A DNA stretch of 51,002 bases from Nostoc sp. TH1S01 (lineage in GTDB: Bacteria; Cyanobacteriota; Cyanobacteriia; Cyanobacteriales; Nostocaceae), in the NCBI GenBank assembly GCA_018993265.1, contig JAGKSW010000091.1:1-51002 (forward strand), in the 5' to 3' direction. Made by a program: the position numbers and the translations under genes. The notes beneath the pieces are model-generated. The model did not search any database and was not told the origin of the DNA. It was given only the letters and a program-made list of their open reading frames with translations. Below are positions 1-8,448 of this stretch, in pieces. Positions within the stretch are counted from its first letter, which is position 1. The number at the start of each line of letters is the position of its first letter.

Positions 1-113
1 GTCAATTTTTATAGTACTACAATACTATTTATTGGCGATCGCCCTATGTTCGTGGTGTCGTTATTCAATACATCCGTACTAAAATTTAGCGATCGCCTGT
101 GCCAGTTGCGTAA

Positions 114-590
114 GTCCTGGAATTAACACCACGTCAACCGAAGATTTTAGAAGTGGAAAATCCACTGTTGCGTTCTGGTTTAGCCTTAGCTGGTGCAAAC
201 AAACGCAATCAAGTTAAAAACGGTAATGATGATGGTGTGTTGACAGCGTTAGAAATCGCTGGTTTAGATTTGCGTTCTAATCAATTAGTTGTGCTGTCGG
301 CTTGTGAAACTGGTAAGGGTGATGTGAAAGTTGGTGATGGCGTGTATGGTTTGCGTCGTGCTTTGGTAATTGCTGGTTCGCAAACTCAAGTTTTAAGTTT
401 GTGGCAAGTTGATGATGCGGCGACTAAAGATTTAATGGTGAAGTACTATCAAAATTTACAAGCCGGTCAAGGTAGACATGAAGCTTTGCGGGCTGCACAG
501 TTAGAAATGCTCAATTCTCAAGAATATCAGGAACCCTATTATTGGGCGGCGTTTGTTCCGTCTGGTAATTGGACACCGTTAAATCGTTAG
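114..590 (+). pseudogene. CHAT-domain protein remnant (C-terminal half)
   Basis: The frame is open from just after a stop at 111-113 and encodes the C-terminal half of a CHAT domain (caspase-HetF-associated with TPRs, a clan CD peptidase fold). The motif LSACETG with the catalytic-type Cys is present, followed by the characteristic GLRRALVIAGSQ and LWQVDD stretches and the closing YYWAAFVPSGNW. The first half of the domain with the catalytic His (usually an ATHG motif) and the N-terminal TPR repeats of a full-length protein are missing. A GTG at 153 could start a 145-residue product, but residues before ENPLLRSGLALAGAN do not look like CHAT, which suggests a deletion junction around 114-153. 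It most likely represents a broken gene. A functional short CHAT fragment cannot be excluded. Confidence 0.75.
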
Positions 591-767
591 CTTGTCAAAC
601 TTTAATAACGATACAAATAATTTGGTAGGGGCGCAAAGCTATGCTTGATCAGATTTTTTAAATACCCAGTACGCGATCGCCAAAGTATTTTTACTCTCTG
701 TACCAGTATTTGATAAGTTAGTACATAGTTTGTAACAATAACAATTATCACTTAAGAGGGAATTACG

Positions 768-1958
768 TTGAGTCACCATCAAGATGTTATTGCGCCCCAC
801 GGTGGAGAGTTAGTAAATCGCATCGCTACACCGGAACAAAGAGAAGAGTTTCTCTCTAAGGCGGGATTTTTGCCTCGCGTGCAATTAGATGAGCGTGCGG
901 TTTCTGATTTAGAAATGATTGCGATCGGTGCTTTTAGTCCACTCACTGGTTTTATGAATCAGTCAGACTACGATCGCGTGGTCACAGAAATGCGTCTCGC
1001 TAACGGTCTGGTATGGTCAATTCCAATTACCCTTTCGGTAACAGAAGAAGTCGCTGCTCCCCTCCAGGAAGGCGATTACATCCGTTTAGATAACCCTCAA
1101 GGTGAGTATATTGGTGTTTTGCAACTCACCCAAAAATATCACTACGACAAAACCCGCGAAGCTGTTAATGTCTACCGCACCGATGACGCAAAACATCCAG
1201 GGGTAAAAGTAGTTTATAACCAAGGTTCAATCAATCTTGCTGGTGATATCTGGCTTTTACAACGTGATCCTCACCCCTATTTCCCCAATTACCAAATTGA
1301 CCCCGCAGCATCACGTCAGTTATTCAAAGAAAAAGGCTGGAAAACAATTGTTGGTTTTCAAACTCGCAACCCCATCCACCGCGCTCATGAATATATTCAA
1401 AAGTGTGCTTTAGAAACTGTAGATGGTCTATTTTTACATCCATTGGTTGGGGCAACCAAAGAAGATGATATCCAAGCTGATGTGCGGATGCGTTGCTATG
1501 AAATTTTGCTAGAACATTACTATCCTCTAGACCGGGTGATTTTAGCAATTAACCCAGCCGCTATGCGTTACGCTGGCCCCCGTGAAGCAATCTTCCATGC
1601 TTTAGTTCGCAAAAACTACGGCTGTACTCACTTCATTGTCGGACGAGATCATGCTGGCGTTGGCGATTATTATGGCACTTATGATGCTCAATACATCTTT
1701 GATGAATTTGAGCCAAGTGAAATCGGAATTGTACCGATGAAGTTTGAACACGCCTTCTACTGCACACGTACCAAGCAAATGGCGACCACTAAAACCAGTC
1801 CCAGCAGACCAGAAGAACGCATTCACCTCTCAGGTACAAAAGTCAGAGAAATGCTGCGTCGCGGTGAATTACCCCCACCAGAATTCTCCCGCCCAGAAGT
1901 TGCAGCCGAGTTAGCGCGAGCAATGCGGGTTCCCATTCCTGTTCCGGCTTTGACTTAA
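768..1958 (+). CDS. sat: Sulfate adenylyltransferase (ATP sulfurylase)
   Basis: Catalyses ATP + sulfate to adenosine 5'-phosphosulfate + pyrophosphate, the first step of assimilatory sulfate reduction in the cytosol. At 396 residues it is the usual length of the monofunctional Sat/Met3-type enzyme without an APS-kinase domain. The nucleotide-binding motif [10 protein letters not shown] (residues 198-207) and the second active-site motif GRDHAGVG (292-299) are intact. The start is TTG at 768, preceded by an AAGAGGG Shine-Dalgarno about 10 bases upstream; no ATG fits in frame. It stands alone, followed by a perfect palindrome that may end transcription. No other sulfate-assimilation gene is in the window. 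Confidence 0.96.
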   Translation: MSHHQDVIAPHGGELVNRIATPEQREEFLSKAGFLPRVQLDERAVSDLEMIAIGAFSPLTGFMNQSDYDRVVTEMRLANGLVWSIPITLSVTEEVAAPLQEGDYIRLDNPQGEYIGVLQLTQKYHYDKTREAVNVYRTDDAKHPGVKVVYNQGSINLAGDIWLLQRDPHPYFPNYQIDPAASRQLFKEKGWKTIVGFQTRNPIHRAHEYIQKCALETVDGLFLHPLVGATKEDDIQADVRMRCYEILLEHYYPLDRVILAINPAAMRYAGPREAIFHALVRKNYGCTHFIVGRDHAGVGDYYGTYDAQYIFDEFEPSEIGIVPMKFEHAFYCTRTKQMATTKTSPSRPEERIHLSGTKVREMLRRGELPPPEFSRPEVAAELARAMRVPIPVPALT

Positions 1959-1971
1959 TCAATAAGATGAG

Positions 1972-2003
1972 TTGTAGAGACGTTGTATACAACGTCTCTA
2001 CAA
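1972..2003. terminator. 32-bp perfect palindrome after sat
   Basis: A perfect inverted repeat centred on tata with arms ttgtagagacgttgta and its complement lies 13 bases after the sat stop. It would fold into a 14-16 bp hairpin in RNA from either strand. There is no T-run, so it may be a dispersed palindromic repeat of the Nostoc type rather than a classical terminator. Confidence 0.5.
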
Positions 2004-2110
2004 GATTTATTAGGGATATTTGCTCATCGAACTGCTATAAGTTTTAAACTTGTCAAGGGGTAAATAGTAAAAACTTTAACTTTACAGTCACGACTTCAGC
2101 CCTTTAAGCT

Positions 2111-2142
2111 GTTAGCTGACAGGCTGAGGACTGATAGCTAAC
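2111..2142 (+). other. Hairpin directly upstream of the pseudo-caspase start
   Basis: GTTAGCT at 2111-2117 pairs perfectly with AGCTAAC at 2136-2142, ending three bases before the ATG at 2146. The loop is made of heptamer-like GCTGA units. No Shine-Dalgarno is visible, and any ribosome-binding site would lie within this structure. Confidence 0.4.
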
Positions 2143-2145
2143 TTT

Positions 2146-4320
2146 ATGAAGCGTCGGACTTTTTTAAAACGGATTGGCTCTATACTGGCGGTGTTGGGTG
2201 TCACTGAAGCGGAATTGTTTACTTGGAGTCAGCACTACCAAGCTTTAGCACAACCTACGCCCCGAAAACTAGCTTTATTAATCGGCATTAATCAATACCG
2301 CAAAAGTCCCTCGCTCAGTGGCTGTCTCACCGATGTGGAATTGCAAAAAGAACTGTTGATTCATCGGTTTGGCTTTTTACCTGCCAATATTTTGACGTTA
2401 ACTGATGAACAAGCCAGCCGCGAATTTATTGAGGCGGCTTGTTTAGATCATCTTGGTAAACAAGTTAAATCTGATGATGTAGTTGTTTTTCACTTTAGTG
2501 GCTATGGCACTCGTATCAAGTTAGATGAGTCTGAGGCTACGCTACACAATGCTTTAGTGCCTACAAACGAGAATTTAGAAATTCAAGATGAGAAGATAGC
2601 CACTTATCTTTTAGAAGAGACTCTGTTATTGTTGCTGCGATCGCTCCCTACAGAAAAGGTCACAGCGGTATTAGATACTAGTTATGATCTGCCTAGTACA
2701 ATTCAACCCACAAGTTTGCGAATTCGCGCCCGTCAAGAGTTAGCCACCAAGTTAGCCACCGCAGAAATTGAATTTCTCGAACAACTCAAAACTAAAGCTT
2801 CATTGACCAATGCGGTGATTTTATCTGCCACTGCGGATCCCAAACAAGTCGCGCAGGAAGGACTATTTTCAGGGTTTAGTGCTGGCTTATTTACTTATGC
2901 TTTAACTCAGTACCTGTGGGAAAGTACTCCAGCTACGACACTGCAATTTAGCCTCTCCCATGTAGATAGCGCCATGTCGAAGTTGGGTAGCAAACAACAG
3001 CCGAGTTTAGTCAATGGCAAAAAAGCCTTAACCAGCGAGAGTTTGCTGTTAGACCAAAATACTGGTGCAGAGGGAGCAATTCTTGCTACAGAAGAAGATA
3101 GTAAAACTGCTCAAATTTGGCTAGGAGGACTCCCGCCACAAGTATTAGAGAACTATGGTGTCAATTCTCGGTTGACTTCGATGAACGGAGAACAGCTAAT
3201 ATTGCGATCGCGTACAGGGTTAACGGCAAAAGCTCAAATTTCTGGTTTAGAATTAGCAACGCCTCTGCAAGTTGGGCAACTTGTCCAAGAAGCAGTTAGA
3301 GTTTTACCGCGAAATATTAGTTTAAATATCGCCTTAGATTCTGGTTTAGAAAGAATTGAAAGAGTTGATGCTACCAGCGCCTTTGCTGCAATGGCACCTA
3401 TGGTTAGTGTTGTCACTGGAGAACAACCACCAGATTATATATTTGGTAAACTTTCGCAAACTCCTAGCCGTTATGGTTTATTCGCTCCGGCTGGACAATT
3501 AATTGCCAACGGTGCAGGCGAAGTTGGGGAAGCTGTAAAAGTAGCAGTCACAAGGTTAGCTACGAAATTGCCACATTTACTAGCAGTCAAGTTATGGCGA
3601 CTCACAGAAAATGAAGGTTCTTCCCGCCTACCAATCAAAGGTAGTTTAGAGATAGTAAATGGTATATCACCAAAGGTCATTCTACAAAGGGAAACCTTAC
3701 GCACTCTTGACACAAAAACATTACCCAAAAAACCACTCAGCACTCAATACTCAGCAACGCCACTTGCTTCAAGTCGGCAAAGCCGCCCAACGCAGTGGCT
3801 CCTCAGCACTCCAATTGTGCCAATTGGTAGTCGCATTCAATACCGTATCCAAAATAAAGGCGATCGCACAGTATATTTAATGCTATTAGGTTTGAAAAAC
3901 CATAGAACTGCGATCGCTTTTTACCCTTGGCAAACTGTTGAAGAACCAAACTCGTCCGAAACGAAACCTTTACTTCAACAAGTAGTGATCCCATCTGGCG
4001 AAACTATCACCTTGCCACATAATACAGCCACATCTGGATGGCCAATTTCGGGGCCAGCTTACGAATGCGAACACCAATTAATTTTGAGTATTGCACCCTT
4101 TACGACTACACTCAAAGCTTTAGAAACTGCTAAATATCCTACTGGCGACCAACAACCAATCGGTGCATTAGTCAATCCTTGGGAAATTGCCCAAGCTGTA
4201 TTACAAGATTTACATAACGCCAGCATCAACACAGCCGAAATGAATAGTACAGCTAACGATTCATATATATTAAATGTGAATCATTGGGCTAGTTTTAACT
4301 TTAATTTTCAAGCAAGTTGA
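2146..4320 (+). CDS. Caspase-fold (C14) protein, Tyr-Ser pseudo-orthocaspase
   Basis: A 724-residue exported or membrane-anchored protein with a caspase p20-like domain. The N-terminus KRRTFLKRIG followed by a hydrophobic stretch to about residue 35 resembles a twin-arginine signal. LALLIGINQY (42-51) starts the caspase fold. In active orthocaspases the catalytic His lies in SGHG and the Cys in DSCHSG; here they read SGYG (Tyr120) and DTSYD (Ser179), so both catalytic residues are replaced. The Tyr-Ser pair is known from cyanobacterial pseudo-orthocaspases, so proteolysis is unlikely and a binding or signalling role is inferred. The remaining 500 residues form a DUF4384-like C-terminal region. 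A repeat-derived stretch (about residues 530-556) interrupts it, see 3733-3812. Confidence 0.85.
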   Translation: MKRRTFLKRIGSILAVLGVTEAELFTWSQHYQALAQPTPRKLALLIGINQYRKSPSLSGCLTDVELQKELLIHRFGFLPANILTLTDEQASREFIEAACLDHLGKQVKSDDVVVFHFSGYGTRIKLDESEATLHNALVPTNENLEIQDEKIATYLLEETLLLLLRSLPTEKVTAVLDTSYDLPSTIQPTSLRIRARQELATKLATAEIEFLEQLKTKASLTNAVILSATADPKQVAQEGLFSGFSAGLFTYALTQYLWESTPATTLQFSLSHVDSAMSKLGSKQQPSLVNGKKALTSESLLLDQNTGAEGAILATEEDSKTAQIWLGGLPPQVLENYGVNSRLTSMNGEQLILRSRTGLTAKAQISGLELATPLQVGQLVQEAVRVLPRNISLNIALDSGLERIERVDATSAFAAMAPMVSVVTGEQPPDYIFGKLSQTPSRYGLFAPAGQLIANGAGEVGEAVKVAVTRLATKLPHLLAVKLWRLTENEGSSRLPIKGSLEIVNGISPKVILQRETLRTLDTKTLPKKPLSTQYSATPLASSRQSRPTQWLLSTPIVPIGSRIQYRIQNKGDRTVYLMLLGLKNHRTAIAFYPWQTVEEPNSSETKPLLQQVVIPSGETITLPHNTATSGWPISGPAYECEHQLILSIAPFTTTLKALETAKYPTGDQQPIGALVNPWEIAQAVLQDLHNASINTAEMNSTANDSYILNVNHWASFNFNFQAS
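3733..3812 (+). repeat. Hairpin repeat element inside the pseudo-caspase gene
   Basis: CACTCAG-type heptamers flank a hairpin core: gccac-t-tgc at 3759-3767 pairs with gca-gtggc at 3792-3799. It is translated in frame as a Ser/Gln/Arg-rich linker (PLSTQYSATPLASSRQSR). A clear relative lies in frame inside the WD40 gene at 28788-28852. Confidence 0.75.
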
Positions 4321-4357
4321 AGTATGAAATATGAAGTGTGAAGTATGAAGGATGAAA
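4321..4357 (+). repeat. Heptameric tandem repeat (GAAGTAT type)
   Basis: Degenerate TATGAAG/TGTGAAG heptamers begin right after the pseudo-caspase stop. The rest of the 300-base spacer up to the hydrolase holds a further palindromic element at 4497-4566 and no gene. Confidence 0.75.
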
Positions 4358-4496
4358 TTAATCATGCTTAGTTCCTACTCATACCAATTCACGAAATTAC
4401 TGATACAAATCACTTCCTCTGTACCTCTGCTCCTGGTCGCTGAGCGAAGTCGAAGCGCTGCTTGTCCATTTGTATCATTTTTAAAGTGAAACGGTA

Positions 4497-4566
4497 TCAG
4501 CACTCAGCGAGAAGTTGCGTGCGGGGGTTTCCCCCGTTGAGCAAACTTCGGTGACTCAGCACTTTG
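4497..4566 (+). repeat. Heptamer-bordered hairpin element, intergenic
   Basis: A long hairpin (gaagtt at 4511-4516 with aacttc at 4544-4549; inner stem cggggg/cccccg around a ttt loop at 4522-4536) is bordered on both sides by tCAGCACTcag heptamers. Its layout matches the hairpin elements found inside two coding regions of this window. Confidence 0.6.
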
Positions 4567-4620
4567 CTATTCTGGATTCTGACTTCTGACTCCTGAATTT
4601 TGACAATCAATCTAAAATCT

Positions 4621-5463
4621 ATGATAAAAACTGTGGGTGCTGTTAGCCTTAACACCTACGTTCAAGGTCAAGGATTTCCAATTTTAGCGATACATGGTCA
4701 TCCTGGTTCTGGTCGTAGTCTTTCAGTATTTACCAATCACTTATCACAACGCTTTCAAACTTTCGCCCCTGATTTGCGTGGCTACGGTAAAAGCCGCTAT
4801 CAAGATAATTTTGCCATGACAGACCATTTAACCGACATAGAAACCCTTTTAGACCGCTTTGCAATTGAAAAATGTCTGATATTGGGTTGGTCACTAGGCG
4901 GTATTTTGGCAATGGAATTGGCCTTCCGGATGCCACAGCGTGTCACTGGACTAATTTTAGTAGCCACAGCCGCTAGACCCTATGGCAGTCATCCCCCGAT
5001 AACTTGGCAGGATAACTTATACACAGGCATTGCGGCTTTGTTAAATTTAATAAAGCCCAGTTGGCAATGGAATATTGATACATTTGGAAAGCGATCGCTG
5101 TTTCGTTACCTGATTCAACAACATACAGCTACAGCCTATAAGTACATTGGCCAAGAAGCAGTACCAGCTTATTTACAAACCTCCGCAGCTGCGACTCGTG
5201 CTTTATCTACGGCTTTGCGCTCTCGATACAATCGTCTAGCAGAACTAGAGCAGATTCATTGTCCTAGCTTAGTCCTCGCAGGCGATCAAGACTGCCACAT
5301 CACAGCCGAGTCTAGTTTAGAAACTGCCCGACATATTAGAAACAGCCAGTGGCAATGTTACCCCAATACAGCACATCTTTTCCCGTGGGAAATTCCTCAT
5401 CAAGTACTGAGCGACATCGACCACTGGTTAGAAGCGCATCCCCAAGTCATAGGTAGCCAATAA
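4621..5463 (+). CDS. Alpha/beta hydrolase
   Basis: A 280-residue cytosolic alpha/beta-hydrolase-fold enzyme. The oxyanion-hole motif HGHPGSG, the nucleophile elbow GWSLGG (Ser is the nucleophile), an acidic residue in LAGDQD and the catalytic His in TAHLFPWE form a complete triad. The cap domain lies between the elbow and the acid residue. The ATG at 4621 is chosen; a TTG at 4600 would add seven residues that look non-conserved. There is no clear Shine-Dalgarno. Substrate cannot be read from the sequence: esterases, haloperoxidase-like enzymes and C-C hydrolases share these motifs. It is surrounded by heptamer repeats and seems monocistronic. Confidence 0.88.
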   Translation: MIKTVGAVSLNTYVQGQGFPILAIHGHPGSGRSLSVFTNHLSQRFQTFAPDLRGYGKSRYQDNFAMTDHLTDIETLLDRFAIEKCLILGWSLGGILAMELAFRMPQRVTGLILVATAARPYGSHPPITWQDNLYTGIAALLNLIKPSWQWNIDTFGKRSLFRYLIQQHTATAYKYIGQEAVPAYLQTSAAATRALSTALRSRYNRLAELEQIHCPSLVLAGDQDCHITAESSLETARHIRNSQWQCYPNTAHLFPWEIPHQVLSDIDHWLEAHPQVIGSQ

Positions 5464-5537
5464 TTTCTAGTTTAATGAATGAAGGATGAAGCGAAGACTG
5501 TTTGTTACCAACCCCATCACTTCATAGGCAAGGTAAT

Positions 5538-5566
5538 TTCATACTTCATACTTCATACTTCAGAGC
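5538..5566 (-). repeat. Heptameric tandem repeat (ATACTTC type)
   Basis: Three to four TTCATAC units, the complement of GAAGTAT, lie in the short spacer between the convergent hydrolase and DUF1816 genes. Confidence 0.7.
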
Positions 5567-5583
5567 TTCAATGATTGCCTAAA

Positions 5584-5865
5584 TTACATCTGACCGCTAA
5601 AGGCAGGCGTTACTTTGCGGTCAATCCGTTCCCCCAGGTCTTCAGCAATTGTCAAATTATCTGGCTTGCAGCGTTTGACATTCACTTGTATTCCTTGCGC
5701 TCCTTCAAGTTCTAGGTCTTCTACGTAGCCTTTCAGGGCTAACTTGGCATCAGCAGAAGTCAGAAATGGCCCAAAGTAGTAAGTGCAACGGGGATTTTGT
5801 GTTACAATCTCTACCCACCACGCTAATCCGAGGCTATTAAATGTGTTGATTAAAGCTTCTTTCAT
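5584..5865 (-). CDS. DUF1816 domain protein
   Basis: A 93-residue protein that matches the cyanobacterial DUF1816 family: WWVEIVTQNPRCTYYFGPF, then a helix-rich half with EGAQGIQVNVKRCKPDNLT. The family is small, soluble and nearly restricted to cyanobacteria. Its role is not established, although some members carry a resemblance to phycobilisome linker (CpcD-like) modules. It is a single gene on the minus strand, 113 bases before the rRNA methyltransferase stop, which could put both on one transcript. Codon use resembles the neighbours. Confidence 0.85.
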   Translation of the reverse strand: MKEALINTFNSLGLAWWVEIVTQNPRCTYYFGPFLTSADAKLALKGYVEDLELEGAQGIQVNVKRCKPDNLTIAEDLGERIDRKVTPAFSGQM

Positions 5866-5978
5866 GTTCCGATGGTTTTCATGGTAGTTGCTGATTGATC
5901 AATCTGGTAGTAGTTGTTAGATACTACGTTGCGATTGTGGTTGCTTTACATTTCTTTATACTCTTTTGATCTTTTTTT

Positions 5979-6956
5979 TCAAAGAGGTTTTGGTAACTTA
6001 TTTAGATACAAAGTGTTCAAAGAACGTTGGCGATAAACCTCGTAAAGTGCCATTCCAGCAGCCACAGAGGCATTTAGACTGGGGGTTTTTCCTTGTAAGG
6101 GAATTGACACCAAAACATCACATGCACGTTGAGTTAACATGCTTAAGCCTTCACCTTCAGAGCCGATGACTAAAACCACAGGCCCACTGAAACGCACTGT
6201 ATGTATGGGTTCGCTACCTGTAGCGGCAGTACCGTAAATCCAAAAGCCTGCTTCTTTGAGTTCTTCTAAGGCGCGGCTGAGGTTAATGACTCTTGCTACA
6301 GCAAAGTTTTCTAAAGCACCGGCTGCTACTTTAACGACTGTAGATGTGATCCCCACGGCTCTTCTTTGAGGAATGACTAAGCCTTGAGCGCCAATTGCTT
6401 CCGCAGTACGGATAATGGCTCCCAAGTTGTGCGGGTCGGTGATCCCCTCAGCGACTACAATCACGGGATCATTAGCAACAGATTTAGCTTGAGCAACTAA
6501 GTCTGGTAATTCCAGGTAGGAATAGGGAGCGATTTGAGCTGCTATCCCTTGGTGATTAGCACCTTCAGTAATTTGATCGAGACGCTTGGGTTCTACTTCA
6601 TCGATAACTGTGCCATGATCTTTTGCTTGCAACAGTAAATTGTGGAAACGGGGATCGTAGCGTAACCGAGATGTTACCCAAATCCGATTCAGTTCACGTT
6701 GACTTTCTAAAGCACTTAAAACTGGATGGCGACCGTAGATTAAATCACTCTCGTTATCTTCTGTTTTTTTGAGAATTGGAGACGGATGAGAGAATTGACG
6801 ATTGGAATACGAGTTACTGGCTGTAGAATGATTGTCTCGCTCTCCGGGTTTGGCTTTCCGAATCGGGCTACCAATAAAACGCTTGCCTTTAATTTTCACA
6901 GTCCGCCCACGATTGGGTTCGCCAGATGTCTGGAGCTTTTTGGGTTTGCTAGTCAT
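5979..6956 (-). CDS. rlmB: 23S rRNA (guanosine-2'-O)-methyltransferase, TrmH/RlmB family
   Basis: SpoU/TrmH-family SAM-dependent 2'-O-methyltransferase, with a deep trefoil-knot fold. Residues up to about 80 form a basic low-complexity leader ([22 protein letters not shown]) that may bind RNA. The substrate-binding N-domain starts at [14 protein letters not shown]. The three SpoU motifs are intact: [25 protein letters not shown] and [16 protein letters not shown]. The ATG at 6956 is preferred over a TTG four codons upstream. The upstream neighbour on the same strand is Mini-ribonuclease III, 97 bases away, and both are expected to act on 23S rRNA. Modification of G2251 is inferred from family membership only. 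Confidence 0.92.
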   Translation of the reverse strand: MTSKPKKLQTSGEPNRGRTVKIKGKRFIGSPIRKAKPGERDNHSTASNSYSNRQFSHPSPILKKTEDNESDLIYGRHPVLSALESQRELNRIWVTSRLRYDPRFHNLLLQAKDHGTVIDEVEPKRLDQITEGANHQGIAAQIAPYSYLELPDLVAQAKSVANDPVIVVAEGITDPHNLGAIIRTAEAIGAQGLVIPQRRAVGITSTVVKVAAGALENFAVARVINLSRALEELKEAGFWIYGTAATGSEPIHTVRFSGPVVLVIGSEGEGLSMLTQRACDVLVSIPLQGKTPSLNASVAAGMALYEVYRQRSLNTLYLNKLPKPL

Positions 6957-7052
6957 AATGAGTTTCAATTTATTAGCTTATAAGTAGGCATCCTGAATTC
7001 TTAAAGGTGGTTAACTAAACACACCAATTTTTGACTTATCAGGTTAAATGTC

Positions 7053-7535
7053 TCACTCTTGTTCGAGATGAAGTTTCTGCAACAATTCGGCTAAGCGAGC
7101 GATATCGGTAAGATACAAGTAACCAATCAAAGTTTCTAAGCTTGTTGCTTGTTGATAAATTTCGGGAGCAAGACGCTTGGGTCGTCCTGTAGAGGCATTA
7201 CGCCCCCGGCGGACAATTTCTAGTTCGGCTTCCCTCAGATGAGGAATCAGCGATCGCAAATGTAGGGCTTGTGTTTCTGCTCTCACCTGAGCCACCACCA
7301 AACGGTGATAAGTTTCTAGTCGCTGTAATGGCAATAGATAGAACATTCTAGCATAAAGCTCATAAATTGCGTCTCCTACATAGGCGAGAGCAGCAGGAGA
7401 AATTTGCTGCATTTGTGTTGGGGAAATTTCTTGGTGTAGTTGTACTGTATTCGCTAAACAGGCTTGCAACCAAGATAAATCAGATGTAGGAGGTTCATCT
7501 TGTCTATCTATTGGCTCTTCCTCCAGGGACTCCAC
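7053..7535 (-). CDS. mrnC: Mini-ribonuclease III
   Basis: A 160-residue RNase III catalytic domain without a double-stranded RNA-binding domain, the hallmark of Mini-III, which matures the ends of 23S rRNA. The signature LAYVGDAIYELYAR contains the metal-binding Asp, and the second half RRGRNAS...ATSLETLIGYLYL supplies the remaining conserved acidic and Gly residues. The GTG at 7535 is used; residues 1-40 are acidic and probably variable. Its position just upstream of rlmB on the same strand parallels the mrnC-rlmB neighbourhood of Firmicutes. Confidence 0.92.
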   Translation of the reverse strand: MESLEEEPIDRQDEPPTSDLSWLQACLANTVQLHQEISPTQMQQISPAALAYVGDAIYELYARMFYLLPLQRLETYHRLVVAQVRAETQALHLRSLIPHLREAELEIVRRGRNASTGRPKRLAPEIYQQATSLETLIGYLYLTDIARLAELLQKLHLEQE

Positions 7536-7734
7536 AGATTCATCATTCCTTAACAGAATACTTTTTGGCGATTAATTTTTTTTGAAGATGTTTAAAATAT
7601 CTTACGTAGCACAATCTATACTATCAGGATTACCCAATTAATTCTATATTTTTAGGGGAGATTTTCTAATTGAGTTTTAGATAAAAGGATTTGTAAAATT
7701 CAGTTTTTGGTTGAGCAAAATTGCTGGCTTTGAT

Positions 7735-7757
7735 ACCTCTCTCACTAGGAGAGAGGT
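7735..7757. other. Perfect 9-bp hairpin in the spacer
   Basis: acctctctc pairs with gagagaggt around a 5-base loop. There is no T-run on either side. It lies beyond the terminator-like hairpin at 7777-7816 and its role is unclear. Confidence 0.4.
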
Positions 7758-7776
7758 TTGCGTCCAGCTTTTATAA

Positions 7777-7816
7777 AAATTAAGCTATCCAGATAAACTC
7801 TCGGATAGCTGAATTT
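7777..7816 (-). terminator. Rho-independent-like terminator of the STAS gene
   Basis: A 14-base stem with one mismatch (aaattaagctatcc at 7777-7790 against ggatagctgaattt at 7803-7816) lies 18 bases after the STAS stop on the minus strand. Read on that strand the stem runs into TTAATTTTTAT. Confidence 0.65.
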
Positions 7817-7833
7817 CACCCTCAGCCAAACTC

Positions 7834-8256
7834 TCAAGACTCTTTGATGTTTCCTAGAGCCGCGTCCACTGTGGTTTGTAGAGAGAGAAACTTCTCTAAG
7901 CGAACAAGTTTGACTGTTTGGGTGACACGGGCATTAGTGACAATTTGCAAGGTGCCTTCAGCATTTTGAGCCTTCTTGGCTAGCTGTACCAAGGCTCCCA
8001 AGCCAGAGCTATCAACAAAGTCAATTTGTGAGAGATCCAGAATAATGTGCTTTGGCCCCTCCTCAATTTTGCTACCCAGTACCTTGCTAAATGTCGGTTC
8101 GGAAAAGGCATCTAACAAACCTGTGAGGCGGAATAGCTGATAGTTATCCCGGGCTTCACGAGTGCCTCTCAGGCTTACGGTTAGATTAAGTGGCTCAGCA
8201 ATAATTCCCTCCTCATAATTAAAGTGAACGCTCAAGTATAGATGGTTTTTATGCAT
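7834..8256 (-). CDS. STAS-domain protein (anti-sigma factor antagonist family)
   Basis: A 140-residue single-domain STAS protein of the SpoIIAA/RsbV type, which in other bacteria binds an anti-sigma kinase and is controlled by Ser phosphorylation. The signature HIILDLSQIDFVDSSGLGAL is complete, with the phospho-acceptor among Ser83/Ser84. The ATG at 8256 is taken. The core domain seems to begin only near LTVSLRG (residue 25), and a strong GAGGAGG sequence lies inside codons 15-17, so the native start may be further in. No sigma factor, kinase or phosphatase partner lies beside it. A hairpin terminator follows. Confidence 0.88.
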   Translation of the reverse strand: MHKNHLYLSVHFNYEEGIIAEPLNLTVSLRGTREARDNYQLFRLTGLLDAFSEPTFSKVLGSKIEEGPKHIILDLSQIDFVDSSGLGALVQLAKKAQNAEGTLQIVTNARVTQTVKLVRLEKFLSLQTTVDAALGNIKES

Positions 8257-8282
8257 GTTGTCTACAACCTGCTGGAGAAGAG

Positions 8283-8347
8283 GAAAGTATGAAGTATGAA
8301 TTATGAAGTATGAAGTATGAAGTTTGAATTATGAAGTCTGAAGTTTC
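8283..8347 (+). repeat. Heptameric tandem repeat (GAAGTAT type)
   Basis: About nine degenerate copies of TATGAAG/TCTGAAG lie upstream of the STAS gene, between it and the end of carA. Confidence 0.85.
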
Positions 8348-8370
8348 ATCTTTCAACCTTCGTGTTAATA

Positions 8371-8405
8371 CTCCCTACTCTCTACTCCCTACTCCCTACT
8401 CCCTA
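8371..8405 (+). repeat. Heptameric tandem repeat (CTCCCTA)
   Basis: Five near-perfect CTCCCTA units, a second and unrelated heptamer family only 24 bases from the first tract. Confidence 0.85.
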
Positions 8406-8448
8406 GTTATCCATCCAGCACTTTTTATATTTTTACTTAACCTCAGCA

